This document shows positions 53,823 to 64,000 of a DNA stretch of 64,000 nt, piece after piece. Below the pieces are notes generated by a model. The model was not told the origin of the DNA. It saw only the letters and a program-made list of their open reading frames with translations, and ran no database searches. Position 1 is the stretch's first letter. Each line of letters begins with the position of its first letter. This DNA is from Oopsacas minuta. Lineage: Eukaryota > Porifera > Hexactinellida > Lyssacinosida > Leucopsacidae. Position numbers and translations under genes: made by a program. The stretch is from contig JAKMXF010000222.1 of assembly GCA_024704765.1 (NCBI GenBank), positions 62,001-126,000 of the forward strand. The letters are read 5' to 3'.

Positions 53823-56800
53823 ATGACAGAATTAACTAATTCAGAATCTCTACTGAGATATAACCACACAGAAGATTCGCCCTTCAGATCCCCTTCTCCA
53901 GATCTACAGGACCTAAGACTGAGTCCAAATAGCACCTGTGTGGACCCTAAGGAAGAAGAGCTAGAGAGTTTACTATACGCAGCTAGACACGGAGACATAC
54001 AGACTATACTCACTCTATTAGAGAGCTATTACTCAGGATCTCAGCTAAACCTCAATGCAATAAGGTTTAACCTGTTGTGACGAAAATGGTCTTCTATAAG
54101 GCTTATTAATTATTGAACCATGGATGGTGGATTTTGTTTATCTACTTGGATGTTGTTCTAGGTCATTTTGAGACACGCTCGCTTGGTTGAAGGTGGATTC
54201 TATACAAAATGAAATCTACAATCCATGGATAAATAGCTAATAAGCATGGACGTGGACCATTTCCTTCATCTCTATTATATTATAACTTTCCCATATGTTA
54301 TAGTAATAATAAGTCACATGGTTGGACTGCACTACATTGGGCAGCATACATGGGGCATGACAGTATCGTAGAGCTACTGCTAAAGAATGGGGCATCTGCT
54401 AACGTACAAAATGATCAGGGAGACACACCTCTACACAAAGCAGCATACACAAACAGATGCTCTACTGTATCTCTACTATTGAAGTATAATTGTGATGTGA
54501 GTTTTAAGAATTCGCTAGGAAATCAAGCTATTGCTCTATGTGAGAGTATAGATGTTAAGGATATGTTAAGAAGTGCTGCAGAGAGTCAAGATAAACAGAA
54601 AGAAGTTATATTCTTAGATGTAGCAAAGAGAGGAGATTTACGGCGTATACAAGAGTTGATTGATAGTCCTGATCCTCCATTTATTAACTGCCAAGATGAA
54701 GATGGTAAGATTTATCATATAGATATCTACAGTATAACATGCGTGTTTTGACGAAAACGGTCCCTTAGACATTTAACCATGGGTGGTGGGTTTCGTTTAT
54801 GTTATGTTATACAGAAATCCTCCTCCAACAAAACTAGGAGTGTCTCTGAACAATATCCAAGCAGATGAACGAAATCCACAATCCATGGTTAAATATATAA
54901 TAAGCATAATTGTATTTAATATTAGTGTAATATGAATAGGGAATACTGCTCTACACATAGCTAGCTACAGAGGACACACACACCTTATTATATACCTTAT
55001 GCATCATGGAATAAACATTCTTCTTAAAAACAACAACAATCAAACAGCTGCTGACCTAGCCAAGAACTCTAAAACACAACAATTGCTGAAAGTAGAGCCT
55101 TTACAAACTTCTATTGAATCTCTACAGACGTTTCAAGGCCCTCTCCTCAAGCGATATTTGCTGACGAAGTTTAAACTAGTCTGGGTAGTGCTTAGTAACG
55201 GATATATCGAGATATATCCTTATAAAGATGAAACGGTAATTTATGTGTCTGATACTGAACAACACCTTATATAATTCCCCGAGATTTCCAAGCCATAAAT
55301 TATAATTTTAGGATATTATTTAGGAAAAAATGAGCACTGAAATTTGCAAATAATTCTTTTGGTTTTCAAGTTTTACATCCATAAATCCATAAATAGCAAT
55401 TTTAGGCTATTATTCCGCGAGAAATGCATTATCGTATTTCCTAATAATATTATTTTTACGTAATTCATACTTTTATAGATAAATGTGACAAGAAAGAATT
55501 TGATTTCCAAAAAAGATCTGACTAACTGTCGAATAGGAGAGAGCAAGAAAGATACTCTAACCTTCAGGATAATATATGATTCTGATACAGATGACATATT
55601 TCGTATACCTAACACAATCACAACTATGAATACATCTGTCAAGTGTCAAATTACGCGAGAAATATGGCAGCAAGCGTTTAGATCACATACAGACCATTTA
55701 AATAAACGTTCCCCTGTTGTCATCATTGATCAAGCAGAATTGAATATTAACGGTAATGAAGTTAAAACAAAAGTAAATTCTCTCTCAGAAGGAATAAGAA
55801 TAGCAGAAGCGCATATGTCATTATTTCAGAAACATGTAACAGGAATTAACGAGGCTGCACAACGTATTGACACGACTATCCATCCAGTAGTATGTAAGTT
55901 AAATAAATGGACTAGGGATTGGTTTTTAATATATTTTTTAGCCGGCTTGGTACGACAACTGCATGATACGCTAACACTTGCAATGCAAACAAAGACACAA
56001 TTAACAGACTGTTTAACTAAACTACACCAACAGGAGGATATAAGTCAGTTGTTAGCTCATGAAGTTGAGAAAAACCGAATTTTAGAAGAGAGTCTTAGCA
56101 TCTTAGCCAGTGAGAATCAATCCCTCCAGCATCTATGTCGTTCAAGCTCCGTCCTAGCTACAGACAGCAGAACTCAGTTTATCTGCGGTCCCCCATACCC
56201 CGATCGTTTCTTATTGACACCCTGTGATCAGTTTGAAGATGCTCTAACTAATATAACTATTGAATCAGGCCATGGATATCAACTTGACGAGGAGTTTACT
56301 CCGCCTGAGCCTACTACTGAGATATCTCCAATGTTAGACTTAGCTATACGTAAAAATTTATTTTTAAATCCTAAATACCGTGATACGCTGCCAGCACCAG
56401 CTCCTAAAATAGATTTCAGTGTTTGGGCTGTATTAAAGAATTGTATTGGTAAAGATCTGTCTCGTATATCAATGCCAGTATTCTTGAATGAACCATTGAG
56501 TATGTTACAGCGTGTAGCAGAGAGTTTAGAATACTCAATGTTCTTCAGGAAGGTGTTAGAGTGTGAAGATCCTCTAATTAGAATACAAATGATCGCTGGG
56601 AAGCTTATATTAGGTGAGTTGTCCTTCTTATCCATAGTCATTTCGATAGAAGTAATACTCTTTTAAACGAAGTGGTCCCTGCTGTATTAAATAAATGAGA
56701 GACTATTTATCTGTTCCTTTAGCTCAGATAAGTCAAATCTACCGTTTCAAAAAGCCTTTTAACCCTGTGTTGGGAGAAACTTTCGAGTTTGTTGATGAAG

Positions 56801-57788
56801 AAAATCTGAAAGTTAAATTCATAGCTGAACAAGTGAGTCATCATCCACCTATAGGCGCGTTCAATTGTAAAGGTGAAGGGTTTGAGTCTCAGGGTACACT
56901 ACACGCTAAGGTTAGTTTCTGGGGCAAATCCGTGGAGATCAGTCCGCTAGGGGGTGTGACTATCCGACTAGACAACGGAGATGTGTATACTACGAATAAT
57001 GTCACTACAATAGTGCATAACATAATAGTAGGTAAGTTGATAATAATAAAATATAAGAAATATATTACTTTGAAACTTCCCCATGTATGGAAGTTACGCA
57101 CTGCAAACTTATAGAATCATTTACAAGGTAAAATGTGGATGGAAAAGTATGGAGTAATGGAGGTTACCAACCATACAACCAAAGATAGATGTATACTAAA
57201 TTTCAAACCAGCAGGCTGGTTCGGTAAGGATCTACATTGGGTAGATGGGTGTGTCCTAGACAGTGAGAAGAGGAGGAGGTACATTGTGCAGGGGAAGTGG
57301 CCCTATGAGTTATGGAGCTATCCAGCTGATGACATCATTGGAGAAGTGAATGGTACCTCAATTCTGAGAGGTATAAATAGGATATTGTGTGATTTAAATT
57401 TTTATTTATTACTTTATTTCTAGGTGGTGTGTTGATTTATCAATGCTCACTTGCTCCTGGTGAAGAGGAAAACTATTTCTTCTCCAAACTAGCTACGAAC
57501 CTCAATCACCTACTCCCAGAAATGGGAACTAGACTCCCTCCAACCGACTCGAGGTACAGAAGCGACATCCGGTCACTTGAAGAGGGGGACATTGACGGAG
57601 CAGGCACACACAAACACAGGATAGAGGAGAAACAGAGAGAGCAAAGAAGAGATAGAGAAGAACAAAATCAGAATTGGAAACCTCTTTGGTTTGAACAGAG
57701 AGAAAGTCCTTATACACATAAATTGGAGTGGACATTTACAGGGAAATATTGGGAGAGAAATTTTACAAATTGTCCGAAAATATTTTAA
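53823..57788 (+). CDS. OSBPL1A: Oxysterol-binding protein-related protein with ankyrin repeats (ORP1L type)
   Basis: Eight exons: 53823-54064, 54304-54704, 54940-55235, 55479-55893, 55942-56613, 56723-57031, 57128-57370 and 57424-57788; 980 residues (human ORP1L 950). Ankyrin repeats (about 65-260: GWTALHWAAYMGHDSIVELL, GDTPLHKAAYTNR, GNTALHIASYRGH), a PH domain (about 275-390, with LLKRYLLTKFKLVWVVL), a coiled-coil linker, then the lipid-transfer ORD with KPFNPVLGETFEF and the EQVSHHPP signature. No clear FFAT motif was identified. ORP1L sits on late endosomes, senses cholesterol and controls ER contacts and dynein recruitment. Intron 4 is only 48 nt (55894-55941) and open in frame. Introns 1 and 2 each hold a palindromic MITE. 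Confidence 0.95.
54073..54262. mobile_element. MITE family 3 (ends with GTGACGAAAATGGTC; inner TTAACCATGGATGGTGGATTT), OSBPL1 intron 1
   Basis: Left GTTGTGACGAAAATGGTC and ATTGAACCATGGATGGTGGA; right ACAATCCATGGATAAATAG and TAATAAGCATGGACGTGGACC. Long imperfect inverted repeats flank GCTTGGATGTTGTT and TCATTTTGAG(A/G)CAC. Confidence 0.75.
54744..54910. mobile_element. MITE family 3, OSBPL1 intron 2
   Basis: Left TGTTTTGACGAAAACGGTCC then TTTAACCATGGGTGGTGGGT; right CACAATCCATGGTTAAATA and TAATAAGCATAA. Its centre is in the opposite orientation to the copy in intron 1. Confidence 0.75.
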
Positions 57789-58397
57789 ACAACTTTTAAC
57801 TAGTTTTCAAGTTTTTGGTGTAAATTTGTATATTTTGAAGAACTTTACATTACAAATATTGTAACTCACAAGGGGTTATTACTTGTAGAAATTGATTGGC
57901 TTGTTGTAACAATTCAAAGAGGTAATTAATTCGAATCCTAATTCAATATTCCTAACAAATCTGGATTCAACAGTAAGTGGTTTCGTTCCCTTCATAGAAG
58001 TCGCGAGCAGGCTACCAATAACGAGAAATAAATAGCAAGTATACTACGAGTAATAGAGAATGTAATCAAACTCAATAAAATAAGATCATTAAAGTTTATC
58101 CAATGACTGTTCTAAACGGCGAATTCCACACCATCAAAATTGCTATACCCCCGTCATAGGAGATTGTTTGACGCACATTTTAACTAAATCCCCTTGTAAT
58201 TATATAAATTTAGCATCTTTTGAGTCATGCTTGAGTAGCCAAATTGATTTGATATGATATCTTGCTCGTATCTGCATTAACTTCATTACATGTGACTCAT
58301 ATAGCTTATGCCATTCTTACAGTATAATTACCTCTGTCTGCTATTCAATATAATAATTTACCTGAATTTATCCGTATTTTTAAGCCAAACAGACAAC
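57789..58397. other. Interval between OSBPL1 and DNAJC13
   Basis: 600 bp: 3' UTR of OSBPL1 and promoter of DNAJC13. The open frame into DNAJC13 extends up to an ATG at 58308 (MPFLQYNYLC..), but homology begins at 58398. No repeat is recognised. Confidence 0.45.
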
Positions 58398-61300
58398 ATG
58401 GTCGAAGGCAATGAAGAGGTTGCTAGATATCTAGTAACAAAACATTCTATATGGAAAGGCAAATATAAACGTATTTTATCAATCGGGAGCTTAGCAATCT
58501 GCACGCTCAGTCCACAAACTCTAGAAACTACAAATGCATGGCCTTATAATGAGATCACTAATGTACTACCATCTCCCAAAGCTAATAACGAATTTGTCTT
58601 GCATTTACGAAAAGGAAAGAAATCTGATAAAATGAATTTCTCGTGTGACCACCGGGCTGAGTTATTGACACAAGCCTTCAAATACTCGTCACTTTTCGCT
58701 GCAGAAGTGCGAAAGAATCATTCATCTTCAAAATACGAAGCATTCAAATACCACTGGTCTGAAACAAAAATCCGTTGCTATCTTACAGTCAGATCCTATG
58801 GAGTAATGCAATTAGACTATGCAACTGAAAAATGTTCAGCTACTTACGATTTCAAAGATATAGAGTGCTTAGCATTGGTGGAAGATTCTAATAAAGGGTG
58901 TGTTATACAAGCAGGTGGATTTGGACGGAAGCATTTATTCTTTGTTGATGCGTGTGAAGATTTTCTGGGTACTATTTCAGATAAATGCACTTATTTCTTA
59001 GGATTTGATCTAAAGCCGAAAAGAGAGAGAATATCAATAGCGAATTTCTCAGAAGTACGTCTTGGATCATGTTCATGTGACGAAGCTGTTACGAGTATCG
59101 CGGAATTTGTCGTATTAAAACATCACTCGCGTCATCATGAACCGATCAAACGCATTCTTTGTATATCAGAACGTTGTCTAGTAGAAAGAGACCCTTCAAC
59201 ATATGCTATTCCCACAATCCGACCTCTGAATGATATATTTGCCCTTATACGCTATACAGATGACCCTCAACTATTCACGGTTGAATACTGTAGAGGTTTA
59301 GTACGTAGATACTCTAGTACTGAGCGAGATAGCTTGCTTAGCACACTACTAGACAGCGTACGTGCTGCTGGTAATAGAGATGTGTGTGTTAAGATGTCTA
59401 GAACAAAACGAGGGTTGAGGTTAGGTCCTTTGCTAGTACCGATAGATGAAGAAGGAGAGAGTCTATGTCTTAAAACATTGTCTAACCCTGCTCCTGGTAA
59501 GTTAATACCTATTATGTACAGTCAATTCAAGTTACATCGAAGCTCAAGGGACCGCGATAATTACTTCGATAAGCGGGTATTTCGGTATATCCGTGTTCGA
59601 TATAACGTGAGTTGACTGTACTTCTAGGTATGACTTTTCAAGAGGCAATACAGCTGTTTAATTCCAACATATCCTATTCCGGTGTTATACATGCTGTAAC
59701 ACAAGAAGGATTCTTCACTGAGAACAAAGAGCGTCTCATTAATGGGGCTCTGCAGAGCTTAGTAAACAGACGGGGTGATGAACAAGGAGCTAGTAACGAG
59801 GAGCTAGAAGGACAGTTTCACGCTCTTAGAAGACTTGTAGCTTCTAGAGCTGGTTATGCAGGGTTCCTTAACGTGCTTAATTTAAGAGTGCTTATAGGTA
59901 TGACGTCATATTTATAAGAAGCCAATGTATGAAATAGTGCCATACATGTTTGTTAGATATTTAACCGTGGATTGTGGAATTCGTTCATCTGCTTGTTGCA
60001 TGTTGTTCTTATCTAGGTCATTTTGAGGCACTCCTCGCTTGGATGGAGTGGGATTTCTATATTACATAAAATTTACGAAATCGACCGAGAACAACACTCT
60101 TCAAATATTCTACTTTATCATTTTGTATATTTTTAAGGAGAAAAAGTGATAGAAGCTCTGAAGAGGAAAGATGAAGGTATAACTCATGCAGCTATGGATT
60201 TACTATGTACATTAATGCAGCCTATGCATGACAACTATGATTTGGGTCAGGAACAGCTGAATAAGAAATCTCTCCTTTCTTCTAAGTCATTTGTACAGAA
60301 ACTTCTTGATGAGTTTCAGCATCATGTTAATATTGGTGAGTATTCTCTTATAATTCGCATAATGTAAGGCCATTAACCTCCACAAACGTGACTTCTGGAA
60401 ACTAATGAACAAAAATTCCTAGTTCCATACCAATGATCCTCCATAAACGCGGAAAATTGGTAGAAACGGGGAAACTGGGTAGCATTTTTCAGCTTCACTG
60501 TTATACACACTATATATACACACATGTAGGTACTGGTGCACTAGCTGTATGCAGTATTCTGGACTTCTTAACATTCGCGATGTGTCCTCCATACTCAGAA
60601 ACAACCGAATCAGAGCAGTTTGACATGGTTCTAGAGTTAGTAGCAGCACTAGGTAGAACTGTATTCAAACTGTTTCTACACTCTAGCATGGCAATCGTAA
60701 AAGGTATTGTATTTATAAGAATTTTATTTGTAGTTATCCTAATCCATTCCTAAAATTTACGGATTCAATACTATTCTACATACTTATGCATCTTCAGGAG
60801 CTGGCCTACTCATGAAGGCGATTATTGAGGAAGCAGATGAAGAGGTTTCTAAGCGAATGCAGCTACTAGCATTAGCTGAAGGAGCTCTCTGTAAACATCT
60901 ACACACTTCTCTATTCACATATTCTACAGATAACAGAATGCTGACTCATAGACAGCTGAGTAGACATTTGGTAGCTTTATGGATACAGAATAATGAAGTA
61001 GCTATGGAGCTATTGAGGAGTATACTGCCTATTGGAATGCTGGATTTCTTAGAGTGTAAAGACGAGGTAAGTCAACTACCGTTATATAGAACACGGATAC
61101 AGTGAAAGTAATTATCGCGGGCTCTTGAGCTTTGATATAACAGGATTTGACTGCATAATTATTTTTACATTATTCCATCAAGGTCCCTGTGCGTGAAGAA
61201 GATAGAATGCACATTAGAGACAATGTACACGCTATACAGACTCTAAGCAAGAGAAGACTTAATCTAATCGAGGGTACTCTCTTACACTGGCGTAACAGAC

Positions 61301-64000
61301 TCAAATCTAAACCGGGGGATTCTCAAAGACCTGTGACCCTTCGTAGAAGACGACAAGTCCTTAAAACTGAGCTAAATTGGGATTATTTCTACTACCAGTT
61401 TATGGAAGATCACCAGAAAGCTAGCTTAATATGGAATCATAAGACAAGGGAAGAATTGAAGGATTCACTTGAAAACGAGCTCAGATCCTTTACAATTGAT
61501 AAAGACTTGATATCTGGTGCTGATATAACGAGCTGGAATTTTATTGAATTTGAAGTTCGTTACGAATGTCTTGCTGACGAGATAAAGATTGGAGATTATT
61601 ATTTGCGGTTGTTGTTAGATGAAGGAACTACAACTGCGAAAATACACAATCCTATGCAGTTTTTTAACGATATTTATCACAGATTTTTGTTGACTCAAAA
61701 ACCTAATATGCGTGGCATGTGTTTACAAGCAATGAGTATTGTTTATGAGAAATATTTTGAAGAAGTTGGTCCATTTAATGACGTCAGATTTCTGGTACGT
61801 ATTCTGGAGCATACGAAAGATAAGTTGGAAAGAGATAGACTACTGTTATTCTTTGATAAACTATTTCTAGTTAAACGCAATGTTAAAGAATTTGTCGATG
61901 GAAGTGAGTTCAAATTGACAATTATATATTAACCATGGATGGTGGATTTTGTTTATCTGCTTGGATGTTGTTTGAGTCATTTTGAGGCACTCCTCGACTG
62001 GTTGGAATTAGAATATTTATATGACATAAATAAAAGAAATCCACCATCCATGGTTAAATATCTAATAAGCATTTAGGGGACCATTTGGGTCAAAAACCGC
62101 GTTTCATCACAACTATTTTAGGTGGTTTAAAGGTATTACTTGATTTCGTCACTCTTGCCCATCTACACACAAGCAGAGCTCAGACCCCCATGCAATCCAA
62201 CTTACTAGAAGCCCCTCAAGGTATAGAATATGATATAGAGAGGGAATGGTATTACGGGAATAAGGATAAGGAAAGACTCGGTCCGTTCTCTTTCAAGGAA
62301 ATAAAAGAATTCTGGAATGAACAGGAAATAAACGAAACGACACGTTGTTGGGCTCAAGGGCTAGATGGCTGGAAACCATTGAGAGAAGTAGCACAGCTAA
62401 AATGGTGCTTATTTGCGACTGGAAACGCCCTAATGAATGAAACTGAACTAGCAACACTCGTACTAGGTAAGAAATACATGACCATATATGGTAATATCCC
62501 TTATATTATACTGATTATCTTCTTATAGGTATTTTTATTAAAATCGTAGAGTATTATCCTAGTAGAGATGTAGATAACGCTATCATACGGCCTCTACCTA
62601 AATGCAAGAGAGCCCTCAGTGATCCAAGTTATCTACCTCATATTGTACAGCTACTGGTCACGTTTGATCCTGGATTAGTTGATAAAACAGTCCGTCTACT
62701 CAATTTAGTCATGGAAGACAATCCGCAATTGCCTCGTATATTCATGACAGGTGCGTTCTTCTTCATAATGATGTACACAGGCTCTAATATTCTTCCAATT
62801 GGAAGGTTCCTAAAGTATACCCACATGAGACAGAGCTTTAGACCAGAAGAAATAACGCAAAATTCTAGTGATATAATGATACAGTCAGTGCTAGGACAAC
62901 TTCTCCCTGAAGCAATGGTGTGTTATCTAGAGAACCATGGACCAGAGAAATTCGCAGAAACATTTCTCGGCGATTTTGACACCCCTGAGGCCATATGGAG
63001 TCATGAAATGAGACGTTTGTTGATTGAGAGAATAGCCGCACATATCGGAGACTTCAGTCCCAGGCTCCGATCTAACACACGCTCTCTCTACCAATACTGT
63101 TCTATTCCAGTAATACAGTATCCACAATTAGAGAACGAGTTATTCTGTAACATATACTACCTCAGACATCTGTGTAACACAGATAAGTTCCCTGACTGGC
63201 CAATTAAAGAACCAATTAAATTGTTAAAGAATGTTCTAGAAGAATGGAAACGTGAAGTGGACAAGAAACCTCCAAGTATTACTTGGGAAGAAGCGTACAG
63301 AATATTGAATCTACGAACTGATAAAGGCCAACAAGATCAAGCTACAATCCGTAAGGCATATTTTAGAATGGCTCAGAAATATCATCCAGATAAAAACCCG
63401 AATGGAAGACAAGTATTCGATGAAGTTAACAAATCATATGAATTTCTATGTTCAGTACACGTGAACTCTACAGTCGGCCCTGATCCCATTAGAATAGTAT
63501 TACTACTCCAGACACAGTCTATTCTATTCAAAAGATACTCTGATACTTTACATCCTTATAAATACGCCGGATATCCTATGTTGATTAAAACCATCTCATT
63601 TGAGAACGATGATTCAAGTCTGTTTAAGAAGACTACTCCTTTATTGCCTGCTGCCGCAGAACTATGCTATCACACTATTAATAATTCTGCATTGAATGTT
63701 GAGGAGTTGAGACGTGAAAATGGCTTGGAACATTTACAGAATTCGTTTGACAGATGTCTAGATATTCTCAGTTTTGCTACAGTAGATACTGATACTCCTG
63801 CTATTATTCTAGGACATGTTCTAAAGTGTTATTCTGTAGCTGTTTGTTTTGAAGGGTGTCGTGAGAAAATATACGAAATGCCGGGGGTAATTCGCGGAAT
63901 TTGTCGCACTCTCTACTACAAGAATACTCAACAGCTGTGTATGGTAGCAGCTGATTGTGTGTGTGCATTTGCTCAAGACACAAAACTACAAACTTGCCTT
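58398..64000 (+). CDS. DNAJC13: DNAJC13/RME-8 endosomal J-domain protein (partial, 3' end outside window)
   Basis: Eight exons seen: 58398-59496, 59628-59897, 60138-60335, 60530-60703, 60798-61066, 61183-61903, 62122-62466 and 62529 to the window end, still open; about 1516 codons of an expected 2200 or so. The N-terminus [16 protein letters not shown] equals the RME-8 PH-like region, followed by [38 protein letters not shown] and [12 protein letters not shown] domains: [16 protein letters not shown].. and [14 protein letters not shown]. The J domain (about residues 1305-1375) has the HPD motif in [16 protein letters not shown]-like helices surround it. RME-8 recruits Hsc70 to early endosomes to act on SNX1/WASH and clathrin. 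Five of its seven introns contain MITEs. Confidence 0.97.
59519..59618. mobile_element. MITE family 1, perfect short copy in DNAJC13 intron 1
   Basis: TA then CAGTCAATTCAAGTTACATC, interior GAAGCTCAAGGGACCGCGATA, right end TTCGATATAACGTGAGTTGA then CTG TA. The inverted ends pair over about 23 bp. It makes up 100 of the 131 intron bases. Confidence 0.85.
59936..60085. mobile_element. MITE family 3, copy in DNAJC13 intron 2
   Basis: TTAGATATTTAACCGTGGAT then TCATCTGCTTGTTGCATG and TCATTTTGAGGCACTCCTCG match the copies at 54073 and 61929. The right arm is truncated. Confidence 0.65.
60374..60480. repeat. CACAAACG-type repeat remnant in DNAJC13 intron 3
   Basis: CCTCCACAAACGTGACTTCTGGAAAC resembles 6501-6545, and CCTCCATAAACGCGG begins a second half. 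This is the only member of the family found away from a gene start. Confidence 0.5.
61070..61153. mobile_element. MITE family 1 copy forming most of DNAJC13 intron 5
   Basis: AGTCAACTACCGTTATATAG at the left and GCTTTGATATAACAGGATTT then GACTG at the right. The left end begins inside the splice donor (GAG|GTAAGTCAACT). Confidence 0.75.
61929..62106. mobile_element. MITE family 3, best palindromic copy, DNAJC13 intron 6
   Basis: Inner arms TTAACCATGGATGGTGGATTT and AAATCCACCATCCATGGTTAA are perfectly complementary over 21 bp. The outer right arm TTAGGGGACCATTTGGGTCA pairs with the left ends of the copies at 54073 and 54744. Confidence 0.8.

Noticed and set aside
58308-58397. 30-residue hydrophobic N-terminal extension of DNAJC13
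   Set aside because: It is in frame, but RME-8 homology starts just after the ATG at 58398 and the family has no signal peptide. The upstream ATG is probably in the 5' UTR.
1-64000. CRISPR arrays, bacterial operons, tRNA or rRNA genes
   Set aside because: None seen. Repeats are MITE-type inverted repeats, not regularly spaced direct repeats, and genes have spliceosomal introns. A tRNA search by covariance model was not possible here.

Overview
This is nuclear DNA from a compact, AT-rich animal genome. Spliceosomal introns with GT..AG ends are mostly 50-150 nt, intergenic gaps are usually under 1 kb, and the genes are animal families (SHOC2, CHURC1, FMR1/FXR, KIF13B with CAP-Gly, Ig/FN3 receptor, bHLH, 14-3-3, ORP1-type OSBP, RME-8/DNAJC13). 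Small introns, gene density and divergence from vertebrate proteins suggest an early-branching animal, most likely a demosponge. That is inference, not a species call.

Layout: 1-484 (-) 5' part of a bHLH-like gene; 813-1247 (-) cornichon; 1592-4654 (-) Ig/FN3 receptor; 5334-6457 and 6777-7755 (-) tandem 14-3-3 genes; 7916-9597 (-) DEAD-box helicase; 9925-10779 (+) NHL propeller; 10924-13401 (+) CHURC1, rebuilt from four small exons; 14522-17883 (+) B-box plus atypical homeodomain gene; 18589-21609 (-) SMG5; 23048-27658 (-) SHOC2; 29399-34859 (+) KIF13B-like kinesin; 35442-39269 (+) motorless tandem copy of the kinesin tail; 39775-40728 (+) unknown gene; 40849-42729 (+) PIGZ; 43089-43656 (-) EF-hand protein; 44059-44250 (+) NCBP2AS2-like; 44700-46859 (+) FMR1/FXR; 47316-52965 (+) 28-exon RasGEF with ubiquitin-fold repeats; 53042-53635 (-) PTRH2; 53823-57788 (+) ORP1-type OSBP; 58398-64000 (+) DNAJC13, cut by the window edge.

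Non-coding structure is dominated by short inverted-repeat elements (MITEs) of at least five kinds. Two have TA target sites and CAG..CTG ends, one is hAT-like with 8-bp target duplications, one is a compact repeat with CACAAACGGGGT arms lying just upstream of several start codons, and one is a roughly 190-bp element found in introns. Five of the seven DNAJC13 introns carry one.

The genes do not form a pathway cluster; they are mostly housekeeping and signalling genes. The most unusual items are: a kinesin tail duplication with a microhomology junction, in-frame fusion and gene-conversion signature; a RasGEF with about four tandem talin F0/F1-like modules whose frame appears to need a 2-nt exon; a SHOC2 N-terminus with five repeated GV(K/N)F motifs resembling the PP1-docking motif; and a transcription factor pairing two B-boxes with a homeodomain resembling the plant ZF-HD class.
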